Part shown: positions 40,987 to 50,723 of the stretch, piece by piece
Position numbering within the stretch: position 1 is the first letter of the stretch
Layout of the letters: each line of letters begins with the position of its first letter
Source: Neorhizobium huautlense
Lineage (GTDB): Bacteria; Pseudomonadota; Alphaproteobacteria; Rhizobiales; Rhizobiaceae
Length of the DNA: 64,000 nt
Direction of reading: 5' to 3'
Assembly (NCBI RefSeq): GCF_030811685.1
Contig: NZ_JAUSRF010000013.1
Span: forward strand, 100,674-164,673
Program-made: the position numbers and the translations under genes
Notes under the pieces: model-generated
Database searches by the model: none
What the model saw: only the letters and a program-made list of their open reading frames with translations
What the model was told of the DNA's origin: nothing

Positions 40987-41525
40987 CCGCGATCATCGTC
41001 GGCCCACTCGCGAAAATCGCCGAACTTGCAGTCCGCCACGGCGCGCGCGAAATGGTGAGCCTGATCGCCGAAAAGCAGGATTTTCATCGCCCTGCGGTGA
41101 TCTCGGCCGACCGCCACCTGAAACTGGCGATGAACGACATCGCCTTTGCCGGCACCGGCAAACTGATTGCGCCGAGCGAAGCGCATGTGGAGCAGTTGAT
41201 CGACTTCATGGCCGGCTGGGACCGGCAATATCCGCTGGTGGTGCATTGCTGGATGGGCGTGTCCCGCTCCCCTGCCGCAGCGCTGATCGCAGCGCTTGCG
41301 GTCAATCCGCAGGAGGATGAATTCGAGCTTGCCGCGCGCCTGCGCAAGGTCGCGCCGCATGCCACGCCGAACACGCGGCTGGTGGAAATCGGCGACCGGA
41401 TCTTGCATCGCGAAGGGCGCCTGATCGCCGCCGTCAAGGGCATCGGTCGTGGCGCGGACACCGATGGAAAAGTGTCGTTCGTTCTGCCTCTCAACCCGTC
41501 CCAGAATACCGCACTGCAACAGTAA
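40983..41525 (+). CDS. Tyrosine/dual-specificity phosphatase-like protein
   Basis: 180 residues. The Cys-X5-Arg P-loop is present as HCWMGVSRSPAA (about residue 95). The rest is consistent with a compact cysteine phosphatase, but no other diagnostic elements are obvious. It ends in an unassigned C-terminal tail. Third gene of an overlap cluster with ygfZ and the HD protein. Confidence 0.75.
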   Translation: MTAIIVGPLAKIAELAVRHGAREMVSLIAEKQDFHRPAVISADRHLKLAMNDIAFAGTGKLIAPSEAHVEQLIDFMAGWDRQYPLVVHCWMGVSRSPAAALIAALAVNPQEDEFELAARLRKVAPHATPNTRLVEIGDRILHREGRLIAAVKGIGRGADTDGKVSFVLPLNPSQNTALQQ

Positions 41526-41578
41526 AAACCGAGCATTTATTTGTTTTTATTTAATATTTCTAAAAATGAATAATGCGG

Positions 41579-41607
41579 TTGACCTTCGTTCGATTTGCCC
41601 CAATTAA
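41579..41607 (+). promoter_or_regulatory. Possible promoter of the MscS gene
   Basis: TTGACC and AATTAA are separated by 17 bp, in an AT-rich stretch. Weak -10 match. Confidence 0.35.
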
Positions 41608-41676
41608 GCAGTTCGCGGCAACGATGCGACAGGATGCGCGTTGCCCTTCAGCAGACAAAAGGAGCATATCGCCGGT

Positions 41677-42537
41677 ATGGATCAGGCATCGGAATTCGTC
41701 GTCGCAACGCGGGCGGCACTCGCTCAGTTAAGCGCGCTTGCCGTGCAATATTCCTTTTCGGTCGTCGGTGCCATCCTTCTCCTTGTCATCGGCTGGCTGG
41801 CGGCCGGCATGTTCAGCCGTTGGGCGCGCACCGGTCTTGGCCGCGTGCATGGCATCGATGCGACGCTGGCGCAGTTCTTTTCCAATATCATCCGTTACGC
41901 CATCCTTGTTCTGGTCGTTGTCATGGTGCTCGGCCAGTTCGGCGTGCAGACGGCCTCCGTGCTGGCGGCGCTTGGCGCCATCGGTCTTGCCGTTGGCCTC
42001 GCGCTTCAAGGTACGCTGCAGAACATCGCGGCCGGCATCATGCTGCTCGTCCTGCGTCCCTTCCGGGTCGGCGAGTCGATCGAAACCGGCAGCGTCAAGG
42101 GCACGATCATCGATGTCGGCCTTTTCGCCACCGAGCTGCGCACCTCGGACGGCGTCTATCGGCTGGCACCCAATTCCACCCTGTGGAATGTACCGATCAC
42201 CAATTTCTCGCGGCTCGACAAGCGCCGCAACGATATCGCCATTTCGACCAGCGAAAAGATCGATATCGCCCACGCCGAAAAATTGTTGCTCGAGATCGTC
42301 AAGGCAGACAGCCGTGTGCTGAAGGCTCCGGCTCCGACCACGTTCGTTTCCGATTTCAGCGACAGTTCGGCCACCGTGACGGTGCGTTACTGGGCGAAAA
42401 GCGGCGAGTGGTTCAATGTCAGCCGCGACCTTTCCAAGGCTGTGAAACTGGCGATCGACGAAGAGAAAAACAAAGAGCTTCCCTCCGGGACTGATGAACA
42501 CGCGCCGGATGGCGAGAGCGGACCTTCGGCGGTCTGA
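41677..42537 (+). CDS. Small-conductance mechanosensitive channel (MscS family)
   Basis: 286 residues. Helices at about 18-45, 60-85 and 90-120; the pore helix has the Gly/Ala pattern LGAIGLAVGLALQGTLQNIAAG. The beta domain contains FRVGESIETGSVKGT and PNSTLWNVPITN. It gates with membrane tension to release osmolytes. ATG 41677 is used; TTG 41641 is an alternative. A strong hairpin follows. Confidence 0.9.
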   Translation: MDQASEFVVATRAALAQLSALAVQYSFSVVGAILLLVIGWLAAGMFSRWARTGLGRVHGIDATLAQFFSNIIRYAILVLVVVMVLGQFGVQTASVLAALGAIGLAVGLALQGTLQNIAAGIMLLVLRPFRVGESIETGSVKGTIIDVGLFATELRTSDGVYRLAPNSTLWNVPITNFSRLDKRRNDIAISTSEKIDIAHAEKLLLEIVKADSRVLKAPAPTTFVSDFSDSSATVTVRYWAKSGEWFNVSRDLSKAVKLAIDEEKNKELPSGTDEHAPDGESGPSAV

Positions 42538-42581
42538 CCGTCGAATTCGCCCTCGGGCGCGTGCAGTCTTCAGGAAAGAGC

Positions 42582-42614
42582 AGAGGGCGGGTTTCACGAG
42601 GAAACCCGCCCTCT
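42582..42614 (+). terminator. Hairpin after the MscS gene
   Basis: A perfect 14-bp stem AGAGGGCGGGTTTC / GAAACCCGCCCTCT with loop ACGAG. The following T run is short. Confidence 0.7.
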
Positions 42615-42622
42615 GCCGTTTG

Positions 42623-42654
42623 AGAGTGGTTCATTGTTCAATAGAAACCACTCT
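42623..42654. promoter_or_regulatory. Inverted repeat upstream of the DUF2339 gene
   Basis: AGAGTGGTT (42623-42631) and AACCACTCT (42646-42654) face each other around 14 bp. It lies 131 bp upstream of the DUF2339 start; operator or terminator. Confidence 0.35.
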
Positions 42655-42784
42655 ACACTTGATAATGCTCAATATTGTCACAATCCGGCATTCCCCGCCT
42701 TGCTCATGCCGCAACATATGCGATTAAAAGACTGCTGCGCTTTTTTAAATGGCGCCTGTTTGAACGCATAGAGGTCACCGCATC

Positions 42785-45571
42785 GTGCTGCCCTTATTTC
42801 CCTTACTGATATTTGTCCTGATCATCGTGGGCCTCGCGCTTCAGCGAAACACGGCCAAACGGGTCGATCGGCTGGAGAAGGAAATAAAGGCGCTGCAGGC
42901 GCGTATCACCGGCATGGCACTGGCGGCACCGGCAACGGAGGCGACGGAAACAGGTCGGATCGAACCGATTGCCGAAACGCTGCCGGCCGAAGAACAGGCT
43001 ACCCCCTCACAGGAGGCGCTTGCAGAGCCGCAAGTCGCGGCAATGGCATCCGAGACAGAGACGCCAGCCGTACAGGAAGCCGTTCTATCCACGCCGGAAA
43101 CGGCAGCCCACCAGCCCGCTATCGTCGCGGCTCCTCAGCCGGAGGAACGCGAAAGTTTCGAAAGCTGGCTCGGCGCGCGCTGGGCCGTCTGGGTCGGTGG
43201 TGTGGCTTTGGCTTTTGGTGGCCTTTTCCTCGTCAAATACACGATCGAGGCCGGCCTGCTTGGCCCGGCAGCGCGCCTCAGCCTTGCCATGCTGTTCGGC
43301 CTCGTGCTGATGGCCGGTGGCGAATTGATCCGCCGTCGCGCCATGCCGGATCTTTCCGACCGCTTTGGCAATGCGATGATCCCCGGCGCACTGACCGCTG
43401 CCGGTGCGGTGACGCTGATGGGCGCCGTCTGGGCGTCCTATGCCGTTTATGGCTTTATCGGCCCGACGCCCGCCTTCCTTGCGCTCGCTCTCGTGTCATT
43501 CGCCACGATCGCGCTGTCGCTCCTGCATGGGCAGGCGCTGGCCGGGCTTGGCCTGCTCGCCTCGCTGATCACACCGGCGCTGGTTGCCACGGATAATCCG
43601 AGCGCAAACGCCCTGTTCGGTTTCCTCGCACTGGTCTGGCTGGCCGTCATTGCCGCCTCGCGTTTGCGTCAATGGACCGTGGTGCCGACGCTTGCCAATA
43701 TCGGCCTCGGCCTCTGGTCGGTGGCCTTCCTCTCCGGCTCCGCACGCGAAACCAGCATGATCCAGCCGACATTGACGCTGCTCGTCATGCTGGCCGGCAC
43801 ATGTTTTTATTGGCCCGGCCGTTATGCCAGCCTGATCGGTCCCGAAAAGGCGGGCATATCGGTCCTTCTCGGCCGCATGCCCTTGCAGACCACGCTTTCC
43901 GTCTCGCTGGTCACGGTGTTTTTTGCGCTTGCCATGCTCGGTTCGGAGCCGATGGGTGCATTCGATCTTCTGGCCTGCGCATCCGTGCTTCTGGCCGCGC
44001 TCGCCGCATCCGGCGCGCTGCGCGCCTATGCGGTCTGGCCGGCCATTCTTGCGGCGGTTGGTGCTGTGCTGGGCATGACCGTCATTGCCGTCAACTGGCT
44101 CGATGCCGTTTCCATCCTGCTCGACGGTCAGTCGGCAGCAACAGCACCGGTCGAACCGCATGTCTGGGTCTATCTGCTGCTCGGTGCCGTTTTCCCGGCC
44201 TGCGGCTTTGCCTTCCTTGCTCGCTTCCGCCAAAGCGAACCTGACTTTTCCAAAATCTGGGCGTTCCTGATGCCCGCCGTGCCGGTCGCCATCGCCACGA
44301 TCAGCTTCTTCAATTTCGGCAATATCACCCGCGACTGGACGCACGGGCTCTATGGCATCGCGCTAGGCCTTGCCCTGCTCGCCGGCGCCGACTGGCTGTT
44401 CCGCCGCAGCGACAACAAGATCGACTGGCCGGCCAATCTGCTGGTCGCCGGCTCGTTTGCAGGCTTCACCCTGGCGCTGCACACGCTCACCAACGGCGTC
44501 ACCACCACGATCGCGCTCGCCGTGCTCGGTTTCCTCTACGTGCTTGGCATGCGCATCCGCTCCTGGCCGTCACTGCCATGGATGATGGCGGCCGCCACTA
44601 TGATCGTCTTCGGCCGTATCGCCTGGGAACCGACAGTCATCGGCGCCAACAGCCTCGGCACCACGCCGTTCTTCAACGCGCTGCTGCCCGGTTACGGCAT
44701 CCCCACTCTGCTCGCCATCGCATCGGCATGGATGCTGCGCAACTCGGACGATTTCCGTATCCGCAACATCATGCAGGCATTGGCGTCGCTGTCGGCGCTG
44801 ATCACGGTCGCGGTTCTGGTGCGCCACGCCATGAATGGCGGCACGCTGGAAACCACCGTGCCGACACTCGGCGAACAGTCGATCTATACGCTGATCACCG
44901 TCGGTTTCTCCGGCATCCTGATGATGCTCGACCTGAAATCGCCAAGCCCGGTCTTCCGGTATGGCTCGATGATCGCCGGCGTGCTTGCCACTGCCAACGT
45001 GCTGTCGCTGCATCTCCTGAGCTTGAATCCCTATATATCAGGTGAAGGCACCGGCCCGTGGCCGTTCTTCAACCTTCTGCTGCTCGGTTATCTGATGCCG
45101 GCTTTGGCCTACGCTCTTGTCGCATGGCTGGCCCGCGAACGCCGGCCAATGCCTTACGTGCTGATGCTGGCGATATCCGGCGGCGTGCTGGGTTTCGCAT
45201 GGGCAACGCTGTCGGTTCGCCGCTTCTGGCAGGGCGAAAACATCGCCGACTGGAAGGGTTTTCTGGCCGCCGAAACCTATACCTATTCGGTGGTCTGGCT
45301 GCTGATCGGCATCGTGCTTCTCGTCCTCGGTTCGCGCTTCAACCAGCGCTCGCTGCGGCTTGCCTCGGCGGCACTGGTTCTGATTGCGGTCCTGAAAGTC
45401 TTCCTGATCGACATGTCGAACCTCGAAGGCATCCTGCGTGCCCTTTCCTTCATGGGGCTTGGTCTGGTTCTGATCGGCATCGGGCTTTTCTACCAGCGCA
45501 TCCTGGTGAAGAAGGATGGCAACAAACGCCCAGTCGATTCGGTCGGCGCACCGGAAGGAACCGTTTCGTGA
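42785..45571 (+). CDS. DUF2339 large multi-pass membrane protein
   Basis: 928 residues. A short first helix (residues 3-19), a coiled-coil-like segment (RVDRLEKEIKALQARI), a Glu/Ala/Pro-rich linker (45-120), then more than 20 hydrophobic helices. The block FESWLGARWAVWVGGVALAFGG is typical of DUF2339. Function unknown; related to polyisoprenoid or flippase-like proteins only by speculation. Starts with GTG 42785. The HD gene overlaps its stop (GTGA). Confidence 0.88.
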   Translation: MLPLFPLLIFVLIIVGLALQRNTAKRVDRLEKEIKALQARITGMALAAPATEATETGRIEPIAETLPAEEQATPSQEALAEPQVAAMASETETPAVQEAVLSTPETAAHQPAIVAAPQPEERESFESWLGARWAVWVGGVALAFGGLFLVKYTIEAGLLGPAARLSLAMLFGLVLMAGGELIRRRAMPDLSDRFGNAMIPGALTAAGAVTLMGAVWASYAVYGFIGPTPAFLALALVSFATIALSLLHGQALAGLGLLASLITPALVATDNPSANALFGFLALVWLAVIAASRLRQWTVVPTLANIGLGLWSVAFLSGSARETSMIQPTLTLLVMLAGTCFYWPGRYASLIGPEKAGISVLLGRMPLQTTLSVSLVTVFFALAMLGSEPMGAFDLLACASVLLAALAASGALRAYAVWPAILAAVGAVLGMTVIAVNWLDAVSILLDGQSAATAPVEPHVWVYLLLGAVFPACGFAFLARFRQSEPDFSKIWAFLMPAVPVAIATISFFNFGNITRDWTHGLYGIALGLALLAGADWLFRRSDNKIDWPANLLVAGSFAGFTLALHTLTNGVTTTIALAVLGFLYVLGMRIRSWPSLPWMMAAATMIVFGRIAWEPTVIGANSLGTTPFFNALLPGYGIPTLLAIASAWMLRNSDDFRIRNIMQALASLSALITVAVLVRHAMNGGTLETTVPTLGEQSIYTLITVGFSGILMMLDLKSPSPVFRYGSMIAGVLATANVLSLHLLSLNPYISGEGTGPWPFFNLLLLGYLMPALAYALVAWLARERRPMPYVLMLAISGGVLGFAWATLSVRRFWQGENIADWKGFLAAETYTYSVVWLLIGIVLLVLGSRFNQRSLRLASAALVLIAVLKVFLIDMSNLEGILRALSFMGLGLVLIGIGLFYQRILVKKDGNKRPVDSVGAPEGTVS

Positions 45572-46224
45572 CCCTCTCCCTGGCGGCCGCCTTTGCGCCG
45601 CACGAGGCGCTTGCCGCCCAGCTCATCCCGTTTGCGACCGAGGGCGACGACGGCTCGCACGATATCGCCCATATCCTGCGTGTCTTCAGAAACGCCATGC
45701 GCATCCATGCCAGAGAAGGCGGCAATGCTCGCGTTCTGGCCGCCGCCGTGCTGCTGCATGACTGCGTGGCGGTGGAGAAGAACTCGCTACTGAGAACACA
45801 GGCCTCACGGCTGGCTGCGGAAAAAGCGGCAAAAATTCTGCCCAATCTCGGCTGGAGCGGTGACGAGATCGAAGCCGTCGCCCACGCCATCACCACACAC
45901 AGCTTTTCCGCCAATATCGCGCCGGAAACGCTGGAGGCAAAGATCCTGCAGGATGCCGACCGGCTGGATGCGATCGGCATGGTCGGCGCCGCCCGCTGTT
46001 TCTACATCGCCGGACGCATGGCATCGGGCCTTTATGATCCGGTGGATCCACTGGCAAAAGACCGCGCGCTCGATGACAAGAACTATGCAATCGATCATTT
46101 CGAGATAAAACTGTTCAAGCTCGCAGACGGCTTCCAGACCGAAGCGGGCCGTGAACTGGCAGCGGAGCGACATGCGCGGCTGAAAACCATCCGCGACATG
46201 TTTCTGGATGAGATCGAGGGCTAA
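45568..46224 (+). CDS. HD-domain phosphohydrolase
   Basis: 218 residues. His/Asp metal site elements: SHDIAHILRVFRNA, AAVLLHDCVAVEKN and KILQDADRLDAIG. This set is typical of YedJ/YpgQ-like HD proteins, probably hydrolysing nucleotides. GTG 45568 overlaps the DUF2339 stop; the longer frame in that reading is a shadow of DUF2339. MOSC follows after 11 bp. Confidence 0.85.
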   Translation: MTLSLAAAFAPHEALAAQLIPFATEGDDGSHDIAHILRVFRNAMRIHAREGGNARVLAAAVLLHDCVAVEKNSLLRTQASRLAAEKAAKILPNLGWSGDEIEAVAHAITTHSFSANIAPETLEAKILQDADRLDAIGMVGAARCFYIAGRMASGLYDPVDPLAKDRALDDKNYAIDHFEIKLFKLADGFQTEAGRELAAERHARLKTIRDMFLDEIEG

Positions 46225-46235
46225 CGGGGCAAGGC

Positions 46236-47093
46236 ATGCGTATCAGTGAACTCAATCATTACCCCCTGAAGAGCGGCCGCGGCATCACGCTTCAAACCGC
46301 AGAGATCACCGCGACCGGCATTCCCGGTGACCGCGTGATGATGGTGACGGGCCCGGACGGCAGTTTTTTTACCCAGCGCGACCTGCAGGCTCTGGCGCAG
46401 GTGAAAGCGGCACCGGTCGATGCATCCGGTGCGACACGGCTTGCCATTGACGGTAAGGGCGAGATCGACATCACTTTCGACACGCCGGACCGACGCCTCG
46501 ATGTGGTCGTGTGGAAATCCAGCGTGTCCGCAGCCCTTGCCGACGACGTGACCAATGCCACGCTTTCAAAGTGGCTGGACCGCGATGTGCGCCTCGTCTT
46601 TTTCGACGCGCGTGCCAGCCGCACGGCCACTGCGGAATGGGCGGGCGACAATTCGCCGGTGACCTTTGCCGATGGCTATCAGGTTCTCGTCACCACCACC
46701 GGCTCGCTTGCAGCCCTCAACGCCAACATGGCGGCCAATGGCGAGGAACCGGTCGGCATGGATCGTTTTCGCCCGAATATCGTCATCGATCATGACGAAC
46801 CATGGGCCGAGGACAACTGGGCGGCGATCGAGATCGGCGGCATCCGCTTCGATTTCGTAAAACCCTGCGCCCGCTGCATCATGACCACGCAGGACCAGCA
46901 GACCGGTTCGCGCGACGTGCCGAGCCCGATGTCGGCCATGGGCCGCATCCGCATGTCGGGCGACCGCCGCGTGCCCGGCCCGCTGTTCGGTTGGAATGCC
47001 GTGCCGCGCAGCACGGGCAAGGTCAGCCTCGGCGATACGGTGACGATCCTCGAGGAACGTGCGGAAGGCTGGGCGATCAAGCGCCGCGCCTGA
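46236..47093 (+). CDS. MOSC domain protein (YcbX-like)
   Basis: 285 residues. N-terminal MOSC_N beta-barrel (RISELNHYPLKSGRG) and C-terminal MOSC domain; the conserved Cys lies in KPCARCIMTTQDQ and the GDRVMMV block is present. MOSC proteins handle sulfur with the molybdenum cofactor; YcbX detoxifies N-hydroxylated bases. Partner for Moco reduction is unseen here. Starts 11 bp after the HD gene. Confidence 0.88.
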   Translation: MRISELNHYPLKSGRGITLQTAEITATGIPGDRVMMVTGPDGSFFTQRDLQALAQVKAAPVDASGATRLAIDGKGEIDITFDTPDRRLDVVVWKSSVSAALADDVTNATLSKWLDRDVRLVFFDARASRTATAEWAGDNSPVTFADGYQVLVTTTGSLAALNANMAANGEEPVGMDRFRPNIVIDHDEPWAEDNWAAIEIGGIRFDFVKPCARCIMTTQDQQTGSRDVPSPMSAMGRIRMSGDRRVPGPLFGWNAVPRSTGKVSLGDTVTILEERAEGWAIKRRA

Positions 47094-47300
47094 GCGACTG
47101 CGTTACGCGGCAAAACCGCGCAATGTCGCAATTTCTGCGCAAAGCCGTACCGTTCTCGCTGCGGCGCGCTTGACCTTTGGTTGGCGTTCCTCAAGAACAC
47201 CAGTGTCAGGCGGAGTGATCGACTGCCCGGCACGGGAGGGAATGATCTTCACCCTGCCCGCATGCCCGGACAAATTGTCCGAAGCCAGAGATTTTGCTCC

Positions 47301-48197
47301 ATGACGCCTCGTACCACCGGCCTGCTCTTCGCTCTTCTGGCGGTGAGCATTTTTGCAGCTCAGGACGGTATTTCGAAACATCTGGGCACGGTCTATCCGC
47401 CGATCTTCATCACCATGATCCGCTACTGGGCCTTTGCGGGTTTCGCCCTCTTTCTGGCAAGCCGCGCCACCGGTGGTTTGAAGCAGACGACTGTTGCCAG
47501 CCGCCCTCTCCTGCAGATCACCCGTGGCGTGCTGCTGGTTTCGCAGATCGTCATTTCCGTCTTCGCGTTTTCGCGCGTTGGTCTCGCGCAAAGCCACACG
47601 ATCTTTGCCGCCGCCCCTCTCGTGGTCGCCTGCCTGTCGGTGCCGATCCTCGGCGAAAAGGTCGGTTGGCGTCGCTGGACGGCGATCGGCATCGGCTTCA
47701 TCGGCATTCTCCTGATCATCAATCCGCTGCACGCGAATTTCGACCTCAAGATCGTCATTCCGATGATCAGCACCACCATGTTCGCGCTCTATTCCGTTCT
47801 CACCCGTCTTGGCAGCCGGTCGGATACATCGCAGACCGCCTTCTTTTACACCGGCGTGGCCGGCGCCATCGCGATCACCTTTATCGGCCCCTTCTACTGG
47901 ACGCATATCACGCTCGGTGACTGGTTCTGGATGATCGTTCTCTGCATTACCGGCATGAGCGGCCATTACCTGCTGATCCGCGCCTACTCCATGCTGGATG
48001 CCGTTGCCGTGCAGCCGATCTTCTATGTGCAGACGGTGCTCGTCTGCCTGATCGGCGTGTTTATCTTCAATGAGGTGATGACGCTCAACATGATTGCCGG
48101 CAGCATGATCGTCATCGGCGCAGGCGGCTTTACGCTTTGGCGGGAAAGCCGGCTTGGCCGCAAGCAGGCGCAAGTCGATCCGCCGGGCTCCGTCTAA
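47301..48197 (+). CDS. EamA/DMT family transporter
   Basis: 298 residues, ten predicted helices in two EamA repeats (TTGLLFALLAVSIFAAQDG, AFSRVGLAQSHTIFAAAPL and YSMLDAVAVQPIFYVQTV). Typical drug/metabolite exporter; substrate unknown. ATG 47301 starts just before the first helix; an earlier in-frame start (47181) adds a non-hydrophobic extension. Not RarD-type. Confidence 0.85.
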   Translation: MTPRTTGLLFALLAVSIFAAQDGISKHLGTVYPPIFITMIRYWAFAGFALFLASRATGGLKQTTVASRPLLQITRGVLLVSQIVISVFAFSRVGLAQSHTIFAAAPLVVACLSVPILGEKVGWRRWTAIGIGFIGILLIINPLHANFDLKIVIPMISTTMFALYSVLTRLGSRSDTSQTAFFYTGVAGAIAITFIGPFYWTHITLGDWFWMIVLCITGMSGHYLLIRAYSMLDAVAVQPIFYVQTVLVCLIGVFIFNEVMTLNMIAGSMIVIGAGGFTLWRESRLGRKQAQVDPPGSV

Positions 48198-48286
48198 GCA
48201 ACGATCCATTAACCACGAAGAATAACCAATATTTCTATTTGGTTACGCGAGATATTTCGCGTTAACCATAAATGATACTTACGCAC

Positions 48287-48301
48287 TTAAGCACACGTTA
48301 A
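48287..48301 (+). promoter_or_regulatory. CtrA-type binding site upstream of flagellin
   Basis: TTAAGCACACGTTAA is an exact TTAA-N7-TTAA, the CtrA consensus. It is 109 bp upstream of the flagellin start. CtrA controls cell cycle and flagellar genes in alphaproteobacteria; binding here is inferred. Confidence 0.5.
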
Positions 48302-48409
48302 GGTTAGCGCTCCATAAATAACACTGTCGGAAGCTTCTTCTCCGCTAACCATGCTTCGGTTGGCAGGCAAGCTGGCCGGCGTGATTATCAGTTTCGTGTA
48401 GAGCGTAGT

Positions 48410-49387
48410 ATGTACAGCATAATCACCAATTCGGCCGCGAAAGCGGCCCTTGGAACCTTGCGTTCCATCAGTCAGGAACTGGATCAGAGCCAGAGCCGCG
48501 TGACAACCGGTTATCGTGTCGGCCACGCCTCGGACGACGCCGCCTACTGGTCGATCGCCCGCACGATGAAGTCCGACGACAAGGCGTTGTCGGCCGTGCA
48601 GGACGCGCTGAACCTTGGTGCCGCCACCATCGACATCGCCTATACGGGCCTCAGTTCCTCCATTGACGTCGTCGATGAGATCAAGGCCAAGCTGGTGGCA
48701 GCAAGCGAACCGGGCGTGGACAAGGACAAGGTCAACAAGGAGATTACCCAGCTGAAGGATCAGCTGCTGGCAATCGCCAAATCCTCGACCTTCAACGACG
48801 TCAACTGGCTGAATATCAGCGACTCGACCGATTCCACTGTCCAGGTGGTCGGCTCCTTTACCCGCGACACGAACCGCGTCGTGTCCATGCAGACGATCGA
48901 TTTCGATATCTATGGCAGCGCCAGCAGCGGCAACATGTTGGCACTGATCGACGACCGCACCTCCGCCACCGGCGGCGAGGCTGGCATCCTGACCAGCACG
49001 TGGTTCGCCGATGCCGCCAGCGCCGGCAGCAACTGGGTGCTGCATGTCAACGACAGCAATTCGGCCACCGCCGTCGAAATCGAGCTCTCCGACACGACGA
49101 CGAATGACGAGCTCGACGAGATGATCTCGACCGTCGACAAGATGCTGCAGCAGCTGACCAATGCCGGTGCCGATTATGGTGCGCTGAAGATGCGCGTCGA
49201 TCTGCAGACCGATTTCGTCGGGGCTCTACGCGACTGGACGACAAAGGGCGTCAGCAAGCTGATCGATGCCGACATGGACGAGGAGGCAACACGGCTGAAG
49301 GCATTGCAGGCGCGCGAACAATTGACGACGCAGGCGCTGTCGATCGCCAATTCGACCCCGAGCGCCCTGCTGCAACTCTTCCAGTAA
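48410..49387 (+). CDS. Flagellin
   Basis: 325 residues. N-terminal D0/D1 helices (MYSIITNSAAKAALGTLRSI, SDDAAYWSIARTMKSDDKAL) and the C-terminal half (LKMRVDLQTDFVGALRDW, LKALQAREQLTTQALSIAN) are flagellin. It is similar in style to rhizobial Fla proteins but lies away from any flagellar cluster and has no basal-body neighbour in this window. Start ATG 48410; the ribosome site (GTAGAGCGTAGT) is weak. A CtrA-type box lies upstream. Function as minor filament subunit is likely, but unproven. Confidence 0.88.
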   Translation: MYSIITNSAAKAALGTLRSISQELDQSQSRVTTGYRVGHASDDAAYWSIARTMKSDDKALSAVQDALNLGAATIDIAYTGLSSSIDVVDEIKAKLVAASEPGVDKDKVNKEITQLKDQLLAIAKSSTFNDVNWLNISDSTDSTVQVVGSFTRDTNRVVSMQTIDFDIYGSASSGNMLALIDDRTSATGGEAGILTSTWFADAASAGSNWVLHVNDSNSATAVEIELSDTTTNDELDEMISTVDKMLQQLTNAGADYGALKMRVDLQTDFVGALRDWTTKGVSKLIDADMDEEATRLKALQAREQLTTQALSIANSTPSALLQLFQ

Positions 49388-49394
49388 CAATCAC

Positions 49395-49428
49395 CGCAAC
49401 GCATCATCAATCGTGGTGATGCGTTGCG
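49395..49428 (+). terminator. Hairpin after flagellin
   Basis: A 12-bp perfect stem CGCAACGCATCA / TGATGCGTTGCG with a 10-nt loop and no T tract, starting 8 bp after the stop. Confidence 0.6.
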
Positions 49429-49496
49429 TCAGCAAAACTCGCTTTTGCAAAGTTTCGGCCGAGTCTATTGTTGCCTCCTTATCCGGAGGATTGTTC

Positions 49497-50723
49497 ATGG
49501 CGCCCGTCGCCCGCCCGCACCTGCCCTATCTCATCATTCTCGCCGGCTCGCTGATTGCCGTGCTGACCTTTGGCCCGCGTTCGGCCATGGGCTTTTTCCA
49601 GCTGCCCATGTTGACCGATACCGGCTGGGACCGAACCACGTTCGGGCTTGCCATGGCACTCCAGAACCTCGCCTGGGGCCTCAGCCAGCCATTTTTCGGG
49701 GCCGCGGCCGATAAATACGGCACCGGTCGCGTGCTCGTTCTCTCCGGCCTCATCTATGCCGCCGGCCTGCTGATGATGTCGCATGCCGCCTCTCCCTTGT
49801 GGCTGCATATCGGCGGCGGCGTGCTGGTGGGGCTTGGCGTCGGCGCCGGTTCGTTCGGCACCATTCTCTCCGCCTTCGCCCGCAATGTCACGCCACAGCA
49901 GCGCTCGATGGCATTCGGCATCGGCACAGCAGCGGGTTCGGCCGGCATGTTCCTTTTCGCACCGCTCAGCCAGGCGCTGATCACCAATTACGGCTGGTCG
50001 GACAGTCTCGTCATCATGGGCGCGCTGATGCTGCTCGTGCCTCTGCTCGCCTACCCGCTGCGCGGCAATTCCTCCTCCGGCACGCAATCACAGGCGCAGT
50101 TCAAGCAGAGCGCCGGCGAAGCTCTGCGCGAAGCCTTTGGACACAAGAGCTACCTTCTGCTGACCTCCGGCTTTTTCGTCTGCGGTTTCCAGGTGGCTTT
50201 CATCACCGCGCATTTCCCGGCCTATCTCGGTGATATCGGCATTGATGCCAAGTACGCGGTCATCGCCATGGCGCTGATCGGTTTCTTCAACATTGCCGGT
50301 TCGCTTGCCGCCGGCGTCATCGGCCAGCGTTATTCGAAACCCTATTTCCTCGCCTACATCTATATCGGCCGCTCGATCGCCGTGACGGCGTTTCTGCTCC
50401 TGCCGCAATCACCGACCTCGGTGATCATCTTCGCGATCGTCATGGGGCTTTTGTGGCTTTCCACCGTGCCGCCGACCAACGGCCTCGTCGCCATCATGTT
50501 CGGCACGCGCCATCTCGGCATGCTGGGCGGTATCGTCTTCCTGTCGCATCAGGTTGGCTCGTTCCTCGGCGTGTGGATGGGCGGCGCGCTCTATGACCGT
50601 TTCGGCTCCTATGACATCGTCTGGTGGCTGGGCGTGGTCATGGGCCTTTTTGCCGCCGTCGTGCACTGGCCAATCCGCGAAAAGCCGGTGGATCGACCCG
50701 AGGTCGCCGCTCAGCCGGCCTGA
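49497..50723 (+). CDS. MFS transporter
   Basis: 408 residues, twelve predicted helices ([19 protein letters not shown] first). The cytoplasmic loop motif [17 protein letters not shown] is an MFS motif-A type. Substrate unknown. ATG 49497 is set by GGAGG seven bases upstream; the longer frame starts in flagellin's hairpin. Its end overlaps the end of the convergent recO by 13 bp. Confidence 0.88.
   Translation: MAPVARPHLPYLIILAGSLIAVLTFGPRSAMGFFQLPMLTDTGWDRTTFGLAMALQNLAWGLSQPFFGAAADKYGTGRVLVLSGLIYAAGLLMMSHAASPLWLHIGGGVLVGLGVGAGSFGTILSAFARNVTPQQRSMAFGIGTAAGSAGMFLFAPLSQALITNYGWSDSLVIMGALMLLVPLLAYPLRGNSSSGTQSQAQFKQSAGEALREAFGHKSYLLLTSGFFVCGFQVAFITAHFPAYLGDIGIDAKYAVIAMALIGFFNIAGSLAAGVIGQRYSKPYFLAYIYIGRSIAVTAFLLLPQSPTSVIIFAIVMGLLWLSTVPPTNGLVAIMFGTRHLGMLGGIVFLSHQVGSFLGVWMGGALYDRFGSYDIVWWLGVVMGLFAAVVHWPIREKPVDRPEVAAQPA

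Noticed and set aside
48241..48267. GGTTACGCGA...CGCGTTAACC dyad upstream of flagellin as a terminator
   Set aside because: The arms differ by one inserted base and no T tract follows; the evidence is too weak to call.
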